This document shows, in pieces, positions 10,991-21,631 of a DNA stretch of 64,000 bases. The notes under the pieces were generated by a model. It saw only the letters and a list, made by a program, of their open reading frames with translations, searched no databases and was not told where the DNA came from. A program made the translations under genes and the position numbers. The stretch comes from Macrostomum hystrix (lineage: Eukaryota; Platyhelminthes; Macrostomidae), in contig CATNEN010000041.1 in assembly GCA_950097015.1 (NCBI GenBank), positions 2,025,501 to 2,089,500 on the forward strand, written 5' to 3'. Each line of letters opens with the position of its first letter. Positions within the stretch are counted from its first letter, which is position 1.

Positions 10991-13946
10991 TGTATTGGCT
11001 CAGGTTGCTTTTCACAATTCAGGTGAATTTCGACCGGACCGAAACGATTCCGGTCGTTTTTCAGAATGTGTACCTAATATTTTTAATGGCCCAAATCTCT
11101 ACACCATGTGGTATAATCGTATTTAAGCTCTACCCACCTTTGAGTTTGAATAAGCTTTGAAATTTGGCAATAAATTAATGGTAATTCTGTTTTCCGAATA
11201 GAAGAAAATTTTCATAACTAATTATTTCCAGCCAGCTAATTAAAAATTCTTATGTTTTAGCGGAGCAAAACAACAAATTAAATTCTTCGTGAGATTTTTT
11301 ATCAGGTTATAATTTATATTAAATTAGTATATACATTAACATAAGGCACAATTTCTAGAACGTGCTCGCAATTATCTGTCAAACAAATCTATCTAATTGC
11401 AATTCAGAAGCACCATATTATTAAGTTGCCATCTTTTAATTTTTTAAACCAAATAAAAACAGGTTTAGCTTCTAAAGTGCGTTTAAGTATTTAGTGCAGA
11501 TACATTCTATTAGGCGCTTTGTTATATTAACAAAAAGCTAAAATTTAAATCTGTTCTGAAAGCTGGATAATTCAGAAAAAGTTTCGTTATGTACACAACG
11601 CCATTGAAGAACCATTTTTACTTAATTGTAGTTAGTAGTGCAATGCAAGTACCCATTTGAAAGTGTCGTGCATTTAATAATGTATCCAGATATTTTATTC
11701 TAATTAAATTACATGGCCGAGCAATGTAATTTGTCCCGTCATTATTTCAAAGTGTAAAACGCAACTTAAAATATTTTACAAATGGACTAGTTAATAGTTT
11801 TTGTGGCTTACTATTTTATATGTTATCTCTGTTTTACTGACTGTCTGTAGTTCAATGCAAAGTTTTTTAATGTTTTGGAGACGTCGCCAAATTTTCCATC
11901 TTATCAATATTTTCATGTTTATATATTTTGCATGTTTGCTTATTTTTTAGACTAGAAGTTACAAACTTAAGGAAAAGTTTTTTAAGTCCTAAAAATGTAT
12001 ATTTAGACACGTTTTTTCTGAAACCTTCTAACTTAATAAGAATGCCTAATATTTGCTAAATGCTATTGACTGTAGAGTGTAGAGTGGAATCAATACAATG
12101 CCACTGGTGAGAATCATGCTTTTGATTTTTTACAAGTACATTTTTTATATTTCTATAAAAGGCACTCCATGAAGTTCCTATTTCACCAATCTAGCCAGTT
12201 GGACCTAGAATGGGGTTAGGTAGAGCACAGCCTATAGACTTGTTTTTATAGATAGACTAGTTAACATTTTTATTTGGCTTATCGGCATATATTTACTTCT
12301 ATTTGTGAAATTCTTTTTTTAATTTAAAATCATGCCAAATGCACAGAAACAAAACAAAACACCAGGCAAACAGTTCAGTGGAGAAACAAATCAGTTTATA
12401 GTAGTCATAACAATTCAGTTCAGTTTAATTCAGTTTAGTTTAGTTTACTTTGCTGTTATATAGGGTAGTAGTGATGAATCCAGTACAAAATGCTACAGAA
12501 AGCCAACGCATGGTCTCATCCTTATTTGGCGTTATTGACAATAGGTTCCTTGCATTGAGGTTGAGCTTTGTCAGTGCTTGAGCTGGCAGAACTTCATTGG
12601 GAGGCACAATCCATGAAGGTCTAGGTGGTGGTCTAGCCATTCTCAGTTAGAAGCTTAGAAATATTGTCTGATTGAAGTCACTAGTGAAGGTTAAAATGTT
12701 TCTACAATTCTTTCTGCTTTTCAGATGCTGCCAAGCTGGTTATGGCCATAGACAGCTATAGAAAATTCCATGCCACATCATTTCCATGCGTTTGGCACCA
12801 TTTAAAATTAAAACTATAATTTTGCAAACAAAAGTAAATTTATGCCGGCTTAACTCCCCACACTGAACATTTGCCACAGACAAGTTCCCCAAACCCCAGA
12901 AACAGCATTAGTTCATTAAATGCCAACAAATTCAATCAATGTGATTGAAATTCCAAGTTGTCAATGATTTGAAATAAAACTTTTCAGAAAAACTGTTTAA
13001 TCAACAATTTGAAAAGAATGCCTTGTATATAGCATATAGCAATAGCAAGAATATAGGCATATTGCAAGCTTAGTCCCCAAAATTAAAGAAAGTAAAAAAT
13101 GATATTAGTAAATAAACTGTATTTACATGCCTGATTTTTCTATAGTCTAGATCAGGTATAGTGTATGCCAAACTAAAATATCAGATTTTTTATAATATAC
13201 TAAAAACTACTCATATTGTACACCAACTCCCAAAATTGTCATTGAAAGTATATGCCAATCTGCCAATTCCAACCAAAATAAAAAATCTAAATAAGAAATG
13301 AGATTAACTTAAGCAAATTTAAAGACAAAGTGAAACAAAAAAACAAAAAATACATTATAAATAATACACTGTTTTATTTAGATAAGAAGTGTAACATATA
13401 TTATTTTACCAAATTATTATGGATTTACAAAAATGCTGGTGAATTATACTTAAAAGCAAGACTTTTGATTTTTTAAACAGTCATGTAAGTTCACTTGCAA
13501 CTCAGTGCTCATTTACACCAAGTGGATAGATACCAAATGTCTATACACAACAAGTTGAAACTGGTATATATTCAACTTGATTAGCATGAATGAGGGTACA
13601 CCAATAGCCTTTGAAGACACAAATGTACACCAAACTAGTTCCTAGAGCTAGTTATAAGCTACTTTCTGGAATATGGCTTTATATTTATCCATAATTAAAA
13701 AACATGAAAAATCAACCACTTCATGTTTTAATAATAGTCATGACTTGTAAGTTCCTTCACACTATATACTGTGCAGTGTGTTGTTGGTTATTGTGATGTA
13801 ATATGAATGATAATTAATATATATGATTTCAAGGCTAGTTTATATAGGTAGGTAGGTAGTTATGAGTTTTTGTATATTGGATATATCTATTAGATCTATA
13901 TCTATTGTGAACATAATGCGCAACACCCGGCCAACCTGGTCAAATC
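10991..13946. other. AT-rich intergenic DNA without recognisable genes
   Basis: About 3 kb of AT-rich sequence with short poly-A/T runs and no long ORF. A weak minus-strand stretch at 12440-12640 has an LNARNLL string reminiscent of non-LTR endonuclease N termini, too short to call. I see nothing else. Confidence 0.5.
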
Positions 13947-14317
13947 CAGTGGCGCAACCAGGGGGGCGGAGGGTGGCAGCCGCCCCCCTTCAGCCCACGG
14001 GGCAATGTACGCTTGTTAATTTATTACCTTATCTCATTCCCTGTCTCATTCCGAATTCCAATGTACATAGACCAAAGACCAAGTCCAAGACCATTGGTCA
14101 TATATTAATTTTCAAGCTTTCATTATAATCATGTGTGTGTTCTGCTTTTTTAAACCTTATAAATCATGTGGGCCCTACCCTACCAGCCCTTGAAATTCGC
14201 CTAGGAATGGTGGGCAAAAACTGCAAAACAGAGTGTGCTACACCTGGTGGCCACCCCCCTTCGGCCCACAGGGCAACCCCCCGCCCCCCCCTAAGGCAAA
14301 ACCTGGTTGCGGTGCTG
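13947..14317. mobile_element. Non-autonomous hAT-type DNA transposon (MITE), 371 bp
   Basis: The left end reads CAGTGGCGCAACCAGG and the right end, read inward on the minus strand, CAGCACCGCAACCAGG: imperfect terminal inverted repeats starting with the CAG common in hAT elements. The 8 bp before the left end (GTCAAATC, 13939-13946) and after the right end (GCCAAATC, 14318-14325) match at 7 of 8 positions, and hAT elements duplicate 8 bp. G/C-rich stretches near both ends (GCCCACGGGGCAA, GCCCACAGGGCAA) are related. No transposase is encoded, so mobility would need one in trans. Confidence 0.8.
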
Positions 14318-14384
14318 GCCAAATCAGCTGGGTGAAATAAAAACCAAGCAAAGTAAGTAGCAAAAATCTAAAGACAAAAGGCAA

Positions 14385-14480
14385 AAAAAATTAAAGAGGA
14401 GACCAAGAGTCAAAAAGGGAAAAAGGAAAGCACAAAGAAGAGGAAAGAAATGTAGAAAGAGAAGAGAGAAAAGACACAGT
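14385..14480. repeat. Polypurine tract
   Basis: Roughly 95 bp almost entirely A and G on the plus strand, just downstream of the hAT element. Low-complexity sequence, no gene. Confidence 0.6.
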
Positions 14481-15067
14481 TAGCTCAACATAACTGTAAG
14501 CTATAAAAATATTTTTTTTTACTTCTGATTAGCTATAGCTACTTTGACTTAAACTTTTTTTAACTGAAAAAGATAAGTTACTAGCTTGACAAAATCCAAG
14601 CTACTAATACTTAGGTCAGGTTGCCTCTAATAGTATGGTGATGTACTACACAATAAGTACTATAGGGTACTTAGATGATTATGAATGATTTTTTTCTGGC
14701 TAGCTAGTTACCCTAATTTTACCAGAATAATAATATAACTTTATAGGAGTTGATGTTCAAAACCTATAGAGATGCTTTAAGGCCAAGTTTAAATTGTTTT
14801 CACCACACTGTAGCATTGTATAGTGATGCTAATAGTATAGAGAAGTGTCTAAATTCATTAAAAAATTGTATTATAATTCTAGATTCTATGTATGGGCTGG
14901 CACTTTTTCTTAATGGAATTACAAAAAATAACTTGGTTCCAATTGCATCAATTAGCAGTTGGACTTAAGGTTCTTGCAACAATGGCTGCTGTTTTGCAGA
15001 CTTTCTCTTCTGCCAGTGGTTTCAATGCACTGACAGATGAAAGATACTGAACATTGTATTTTCTTTG

Positions 15068-15466
15068 TCATTCGGCAAGCTTGTATAATGTTTCAGTGCT
15101 GACCTCTGTCAGGTGTTTGATCACAAGCCAAGGGCATTTGTTTGACAGTCTATTAGTGGTCCACGATTCTGTGGCTGATTGTCCACAAAAGCTAATAAAG
15201 CCTTTTTTCATCTTTGCATTGTTAATTTTTTCTGTAAGAATCAATTCAAGGGTTGAATTCAAAGTGTGATATATGATTATTTTTTGTTTTGTTCTTGTTT
15301 TTTTGACTTTTTCTTTTCGTAGCTCATTCCCAACCCTGACTGTTGGCACAATCGTTTTAAGTTGTGGTCGAATGCTCTTGTCAGACTTGTTCTCTGTCTG
15401 AAGCAGCATTAGCCTAGGTTGATTGCTTCTAACGTAAGCTAAAAAATTATGTAATACATGATTCAA
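15068..15466 (-). pseudogene. Lone 132-residue ORF, possible transposase relic
   Basis: An ATG-started minus-strand ORF rich in Lys, Asn and Thr in otherwise AT-rich DNA. It contains ESWTTNRLSNKCPWLVIKHL and no motif I can name. Its base composition is unlike the GC-rich cellular genes nearby, so it may be a decayed mobile-element protein. It could also be chance; nothing supports expression. Confidence 0.25.
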
Positions 15467-15699
15467 CCATTAAAATTTAGGAGCTGGGCAAAATTTGTGG
15501 CAAATTCTCCACCCGAGACTACTCTGGGGACTTTCAACTGGCTACGCTCCAATCAGAATTTATAAGCGATATGGATTGTTAAGCATATCAATGCATATTT
15601 TTCAATACACATCGACTCCCATTGGACCCCGCAGCACCAGCCAGTCAGGGCGGCCGCTCTGCAGACAAGACGAGTCGCGCGCGCCCGCCGCCGCAGGAC

Positions 15700-18009
15700 A
15701 TGGGGTCCTCCAACCAGGAGGACCCCCTACCCAAGGAGGTGTATTCCAGGTGGGCTGACTGGCTGCTGGGCTCTGCAGAGTCGCTCTGGGGCCAGGAGTC
15801 GCCGGATCAGCAGTGGTCTGAGAGCAAAGAGGAGGACCTGGAGATGCGCCTGCCAGCTGAACTGCTCAGTGATATTAACAATGCCACGGCTGAGCTGCCC
15901 CCGCCTCAGCAGCCCGGCCTGATGCTGCCGCCGCCACAGCCACCGCCGTTGTCCCTTCAGCATGCGGCGCTGCCTTCGCATCCGCCGCCGCTTACCCTGC
16001 CAGGACAGAGGCCGCTGGACGCCAACATTGTCGGTAACCACGGCGAGCGTCGTGAGCGAACGGTGTCAGCCAGCTCTGCGGCAATGCGGGCCATGCGCCT
16101 ATCGCAGATACCGCCGCTTATGCCTCAGCCACCGACTCTTACCGCTAGACAACAGCAGCAGCAGCAACAGCACCATCAGCGACCGGCTTCTACCAGCAGT
16201 GTTGGTGCACCTTTAACCTCATCTACGCGACAACCGCGCAGGCGACAGAACCGGCAGGTGACGCCACCTACTGCCACAGCTGCAGCCTCGCAGCTACAAG
16301 CGACTGCTACCACTGCGACAGGAGCAACTGCGGCCAATGCCACTGGCGGAGCATCTTCGGTGGCCGCAGCCTCAAACTCAGTACCACCACCGCCGCCTCC
16401 TCCGCCGGCGCCAACACCAGCGGCACCTACCGGTCAGGACAGTAGCAAGAAGCCGACCTACTCCGACATCATTAAGAAGCAGAATGCGGCCGCCGCAGCA
16501 GCAGCGGCGATTTCATCAGCCGCCTCGACAAATTCGTCATCGCCGAGCCATCAGCGACCGGTGAGCGGCGGCAGTCCAGTGAGGCCTCAGGCAACCACTG
16601 CCCCTCCTGCGAAGCGCGAAGCCTCTTCTGCTTCGTCGGCTGGTGCGCGCTCCACTGCGCCTGTTTCGTTGCCAGCTCCAACAACTGCGCCAGCCTCGTC
16701 CGAGTCAGCGACCTCGTCCAGTTCTGGGCGGCGCGGCAGTCGTCAAGTGGGCAGCGGACGGCCCGGCTATCAAGTCCCCACAGGAGCGCCAGCCTCAAAG
16801 CCGCATCAAGCATCCCAACAGCGGAAGCTGTCTGACAGCGGCCCCCGGTCAGCAACCATCGATTCGTCACAACCGTCTGTGCCGCAGCCATCGTTCACGG
16901 ATGACCGGCGGCAGCAGCAGCTGCTCAACAACGCCAAGCCTCTGCCGCCCGGGCATTGTGGCGCCACAGCTGGATTTATCAATAACCTTCGCCGCGGCTC
17001 CTGCGACAGCAGTAGCCTCGACGACAGCGGCGGCAGCGGCAGCGGTGGGGCCAGCCGTCAACATGCCGGCCTGCCTGACTCCGGTAAGGCCGTAGCCGGC
17101 ATCGCTAGCATCTCTCGGCGTCGCCAAGCAGCCAACGTGTCTGCTAGCACCGCTCGCTCCGCGGATGTTGGGAGATTCGCTTCGGGTCGCGGCAGCCGTG
17201 GCGGGGGTCTCGTTGAAGGCGCTTCGCTGCTTCTTGTGGCCTTCTTTCAGCTGCTGCTGTGCTGCGTGCGCTCCCTGGCATCTGGCGCAGTCGGGCTTTT
17301 CCTGTCCGGCCTAGCCTGGTGCCGCCAGCACCGACAGCAGCGTCGGCGACGCCGCCGACCTGCCTGGCTTCCAGCTGGCCTTCAGGCGAATGTCGAACTG
17401 CCGCTGACTGCGGAGGATACGGTGCGCCGCCTACTGGCCTGCCAGGACCACCGCGACGCCTACAGCATCCTCGGCGTCCGGCGCGATGCGGATCAGCGGG
17501 AGATCGTGCAGCACTGCCGGCACCAGCTGCGCCTGCTTCAGGGCGCATCCGTTCCCGGCGTTCTTGAAGCCAGTCAGCTGCTGCAGCGCGCCTTTGCCCT
17601 GCTGGACGGCCCCGCAAATAGGCGAGAATTCGACAGCGGTGCTGCCGGTGGTCACATGGACATGGCTCAGCTCGCCGCCGACCTGCAGCTGGCTGTGCAT
17701 CGCTTGCCGTGCGCCGGGTGCTCCGGCCGGCATCTCTGGCTGCCCACCGACCTTAGCCCGCAGGCCGCCCGCTACTGCTCCGCGTGCAGAGCCCGGCACG
17801 CGGCCCAGGACGGAGACCTTTGGGCCGAGTCGCGCCTGCTGGGCTTGCGCCGGGTTTTCCTCGCCTGCCAGGATGGTCGCGTCTGCCAGGTGAACGAGCT
17901 AGCCCGCTGCCAAGCCGAGCTGTTCAGCAAACTGCAGCCTGACTGCCACCGCTGCCAGCTGCGCCGACTGGACGGACCGCCGCCGTATCGATTTTGCTTC
18001 AGAAAGTAG
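15700..18009 (+). CDS. DNAJC14/Jiv-like membrane J-domain protein with a degenerate J domain
   Basis: A single-exon ORF of 769 residues from the ATG at 15700; the frame stays open upstream without an ATG, and that ATG lies 3 nt after CCGCCGCAG. Residues 1-500 are low complexity: Pro-, Ala- and Ser-rich with a short polyGln near 150. About 502-543 are hydrophobic (SLLLVAFFQLLLCC, GAVGLFLSGLAWC), a likely hairpin or pair of membrane spans followed by a run of arginines. At about 572-647 is a J-like region with AYSILGVRRDADQREI, but the HPD of the helix II-III loop is absent (HQLRLLQGAS). About 660-753 match the Jiv90 region: CAGCSGRHLWLP, ARYCSACRARHAAQDGD, LWAESRLLGLR. DNAJC14 is an ER membrane co-chaperone, so an ER role is inferred; without HPD, Hsp70 stimulation is doubtful. 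Confidence 0.85.
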   Translation: MGSSNQEDPLPKEVYSRWADWLLGSAESLWGQESPDQQWSESKEEDLEMRLPAELLSDINNATAELPPPQQPGLMLPPPQPPPLSLQHAALPSHPPPLTLPGQRPLDANIVGNHGERRERTVSASSAAMRAMRLSQIPPLMPQPPTLTARQQQQQQQHHQRPASTSSVGAPLTSSTRQPRRRQNRQVTPPTATAAASQLQATATTATGATAANATGGASSVAAASNSVPPPPPPPPAPTPAAPTGQDSSKKPTYSDIIKKQNAAAAAAAAISSAASTNSSSPSHQRPVSGGSPVRPQATTAPPAKREASSASSAGARSTAPVSLPAPTTAPASSESATSSSSGRRGSRQVGSGRPGYQVPTGAPASKPHQASQQRKLSDSGPRSATIDSSQPSVPQPSFTDDRRQQQLLNNAKPLPPGHCGATAGFINNLRRGSCDSSSLDDSGGSGSGGASRQHAGLPDSGKAVAGIASISRRRQAANVSASTARSADVGRFASGRGSRGGGLVEGASLLLVAFFQLLLCCVRSLASGAVGLFLSGLAWCRQHRQQRRRRRRPAWLPAGLQANVELPLTAEDTVRRLLACQDHRDAYSILGVRRDADQREIVQHCRHQLRLLQGASVPGVLEASQLLQRAFALLDGPANRREFDSGAAGGHMDMAQLAADLQLAVHRLPCAGCSGRHLWLPTDLSPQAARYCSACRARHAAQDGDLWAESRLLGLRRVFLACQDGRVCQVNELARCQAELFSKLQPDCHRCQLRRLDGPPPYRFCFRK

Positions 18010-18213
18010 TGCACTCTCTTACTCTACCCTCTGCTTGTCCCTGTTCTGTTTGCTTTGATTTAGCGCGTCTGCTGAGCTGTGGGAGCCTGGGCGCCTGGGT
18101 CTTGTTGGCCAATCTAGGGTACTATTGGATCCTGGTATAATGACTATAAGCCTATAATGTATACTTTAAGTAGCTAGTTATGATTTGTATATAGGATGTC
18201 CAAATTGTACGTC

Positions 18214-19793
18214 GGGAGTGGGTGAGAAGCTAATGCATCACAGGTGAGGGAGTAAGAAGCTAATGCAGCACAGGTGAGGGAGTGGGAAGCTAATGCAGCA
18301 CAGGTGAGGGAGTGGGAAGCTAATGCAGCACAGGTGAGGGAGTGGGAAGCTAATGCAGCACAGGTGAGGGAGTGGGAAGCTAATGCAGCACAGGTGAGGG
18401 AGTAAGAAGCTAATGCAGCACAGGTGAGGGAGTGGGAAGCTAATGCAGCACAGGTGAGGGAGTGGGAAGCTAATGCAGCACAGGTGAGGGAGTGGGAAGC
18501 TAATGCAGCACAGGTGAGGGAGTGGGAAGCTAATGCAGCACAGGTGAGGGAGTGGGAAGCTAATGCAGCACAGGTGAGGGAGTGGGAAACTAATGCAGCA
18601 CAGGTGAGGGAGTGGGAAGCTAATGCAGCACAGGTGAGGGAGTGGGAAGCTAATGCAGCACAGGTGAGGGAGTGGGAAACTAATGCAGCACAGGTGAGGG
18701 AGTGGGAAACTAATGCAGCACAGGTGAGGGAGTGGGAAACTAATGCAGCACAGGTGAGGGAGTGGGAAACTAATGCAGCACAAGTGAGGGAGTGGGAAAC
18801 TAATGCAGCACAGGTGAGGGAGTGGGAAGCTAATGCAGCACAGGTGAGGGAGTGGGAAACTAATGCAGCACAGGTGAGGGAGTGGGAAACTAATGCAGCA
18901 CAGGTGAGGGAGTGGGAAGCTAATGCAGCACAGGTGAGGGAGTGGGAAACTAATGCAGCACAGGTGAGGGAGTGGGAAGCTAATGCAGCACAGGTGAGGG
19001 AGTGGGAAGCTAATGCAGCACAGGTGAGGGAGTGGGAAGCTAATGCAGCACAGGTGAGGGAGTGGGAAGCTAATGCAGCACAGGTGAGGGAGTGGGAAAC
19101 TAATGCAGCACAGGTGAGGGAGTGGGAAACTAATGCAGCACAGGTGAGGGAGTGGGAAACTAATGCAGCACAGGTGAGGGAGTGGGAAGCTAATGCAGCA
19201 CAGGTGAGAGAGTGGGAAACTAATGCAGCACAGGTGAGGGAGTGGGAAACTAATGCAGCACAGGTGAGGGAGTGGGAAACTAATGCAGCACAGGTGAGGG
19301 AGTGGGAAGCTAATGCAGCACAGGTGAGGGAGTGGGAAGCTAATGCAGCACAGGTGAGGGAGTGGGAAGCTAATGCAGCACAGGTGAGGGAGTGGGAAGC
19401 TAATGCAGCACAGGTGAGGGAGTGGGAAGCTAATGCAGTACAGGTGAGGGAGTGGGAAGCTAATGCAGCACAGGTGAGGGAGTGGGAAGCTAATGCAGCA
19501 CAGGTGAGGGAGTGGGAAACTAATGCAGCACAGGTGAGGGAGTGGGAAGCTAATGCAGCACAGGTGAGGGAGTGGGAAACTAATGCAGCACAGGTGAGGG
19601 AGTGGGAAACTAATGCAGCACAGGTGAGGGAGTGGGAAACTAATGCAGCACAGGTGAGGGAGTGGGAAAATAATGCAGCACAGGTGAGGGAGTGGGAAGC
19701 TAATGCAGCACAGGTGAGGGAGTGGGAAACTAATGCAGCACAGGTGAGGGAGTGGGAAGCTAATGCAGCACAGGTGAGGGAGTGGGAAGCTAT
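18214..19793. repeat. 30 bp minisatellite, about 52 copies, with CAG/GTGAGG in each unit
   Basis: The unit is 30 bp and includes GCACAGGTGAGGGAGTGGGA; it varies mainly at one GC/AC dinucleotide. Because 30 is divisible by 3 and the unit has no stop in some frames, both strands stay open for more than 450 codons, which is an artefact. The array starts about 200 bp after the DNAJC14-like stop codon. Confidence 0.98.
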
Positions 19794-19797
19794 TTAG

Positions 19798-21293
19798 GGG
19801 GTTCAGCAGGCCAGGCCCTTCAGCAGCTCCCCAGCCAGCCGGACGTCGCATGCTCTAGCGGCTCTAACAGGCCGAGGCGAGTCGTCTCCCCACCCCCCTG
19901 AGGCGCTTATCTAGTTATTCTGTTAGCTGTCGCCTGCTCTGTAGCCACCCTTGACTTTTCTTTTTCATCTCAATTGAGCAGTGGCCTTCCATCCCCATCC
20001 CTTTGACGATTGAAGTTTAATTGATAACAAGTTTAATAATATTCAAATCCGCAGCTACCCCGTGCTACTGTTTTTATTAGCACTAGATTCATAGATGCGT
20101 CTTTGACTCATTACGGTTACACTGCTATGCTCTTTGCTTTTCTCACTCAATAATCTGCGAAGAGGCTGGCCTGGGGTTGCTTCACTTCCCGTGTTCGCTG
20201 GGTGCTTCATGGATTGATGTCGCGACTTGGGAACCGGCCAGGGTTCGACCCATACCGCCTGGTCGAACGTCTGCCCTCAGCTGTTTGGAATGTAGTGACT
20301 GGCGCATTCAGCCCTTCATCCAGAGGAGCAGCTCTGCTTGTTCTTCCAGCGCGACTTACAGGGTGGCTTTGTTCCAGCCCGCAGTGCCTTCTGTGCGTTA
20401 GTGTGCTCTGGCTTAGTCTCACTGTGAAATGAAGCGCTAAACCCAGCTGTTCTGCGAGCCAGTGTTTCTCTCATTTGAGAACTCTTCGATTCGCCCCACT
20501 TCTAATGACTTTGTTTTCTTTATCTCTTTTTCCTGCGGTCCCTCCTGGTTCACCACGCTCTTCTTTTTATCCGTTTTTAAGCAAGAATTCTGCTATCACT
20601 CTGTCCGCCAGTCAGTCTGGGATATTACACCTGTTGTTGCTGGGCCGAAGCAACTCTGACGCGAAGCTTTTTGTTTATTTAATGGTTGCGGCTTTTTTCT
20701 GCTCTTTGCATTCTAAAATGAATAGATCTGATAAAAATGTTCCTGATGCATCGGTTATTTCTGTTGGAGCTCGTTTCTGGGGCCTAAATTAGACGATACG
20801 ATGGTCAGTTTATCTACAGAAGTCTGTACAGAAGCAGCTCTTGGTGAAAAAAAAAGCAAATCAAGAATAAACAATGACGCTCTAATGCAGTAAAAATACT
20901 GCAAAATCATGTACCCTAAGCTTATATGTATTATGATAAATCATCTCAGAAATTAAAAATTCAGTAGTTAGTTGTACTAGAATCCAATCTCATGGTCCTT
21001 GGAAAAAATATTACGGTTATGTTTCCCAGAAGCATAAAAAATAGTAAATAATTGGAGCGTAAAGTTATAATATGTACATGTACTGCATGGGTAAATAAGG
21101 CGAAGTGCATACGGCGTACCTCTTGCTAAGGCGATTTGATTCAAGTGACTAGTTTAAAGTTTGGTTCAAACTTTAACTTTTTAATCATAACTATAAATCG
21201 CGTGAAGTCAGCATTTACAAGCAATGCAACAAAGAATAAACGCACAAGTTCAGCAAAACAAGTAGTACATAGAGTGGAAGGCTCTTCAGAGAA
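19798..21293. other. Intergenic DNA, nothing recognised
   Basis: Mixed-composition sequence between the 30 bp array and the SINE. Only short ORFs without recognisable motifs; no RNA gene seen. Confidence 0.4.
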
Positions 21294-21622
21294 CTTCAGA
21301 GTACGCCAACAGAGGTTGTAGCCTAGTGGTTAGGGCGTCGGACTCACGACTTGAAGGTCGGGGGTTCGATTCCCGACTCCCCTGAAACAATTTGTGTCCT
21401 TTAGCAAGACACTTAACTCTGCATTGCTTCAGTTCACCCAGCTGTTAAATGGGTACCAGCATCAGCTGGGATAATTGAAGGTGGGTGTGGCGTCCCCCCA
21501 GTCCATGGACTGAACAGCTGTACGCAGCCTTCAGATGCGCCGCGCATTAGCTGCGGCTGTGCTGTCGGCTGCACATCTGACCCAATTGGGGCAGGTGTAA
21601 TCAAAAAATCAAAAAAAAAAAA
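21294..21622 (+). mobile_element. tRNA-derived SINE, family 1, copy A
   Basis: The head has an A box (TAGCCTAGTGGTTAGGGCG, from 21319) and a B box (GGTTCGATTCC, 21363-21373). The body holds CTTTAGCAAGACACTTAACT, then TTCAGTTCACCCAGC and AAATGGGTACC, then an A-rich tail at about 21600-21622. A 9 bp direct repeat, TCAGAGAAC, lies at 21285-21293 and 21623-21631 and is read as the target-site duplication. The body resembles a SINE core I recall as widespread in invertebrate genomes; not searched. A second copy is at 50931-51240. Confidence 0.88.
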
Positions 21623-21631
21623 TCAGAGAAC

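Noticed and set aside
12440-12640. Possible non-LTR endonuclease N terminus
   Set aside because: Only a short LNARNLL-like string in AT-rich DNA, with no catalytic motifs following.
18238-19851. Open reading frames of 457 (+) and 537 (-) codons
   Set aside because: Products of a stop-free 30 bp repeat open on both strands; no unique sequence, domain or start context.
21311-21383. Functional tRNA gene
   Set aside because: A and B boxes are present, but the anticodon stem does not pair well and the body continues into a SINE core and A-rich tail.
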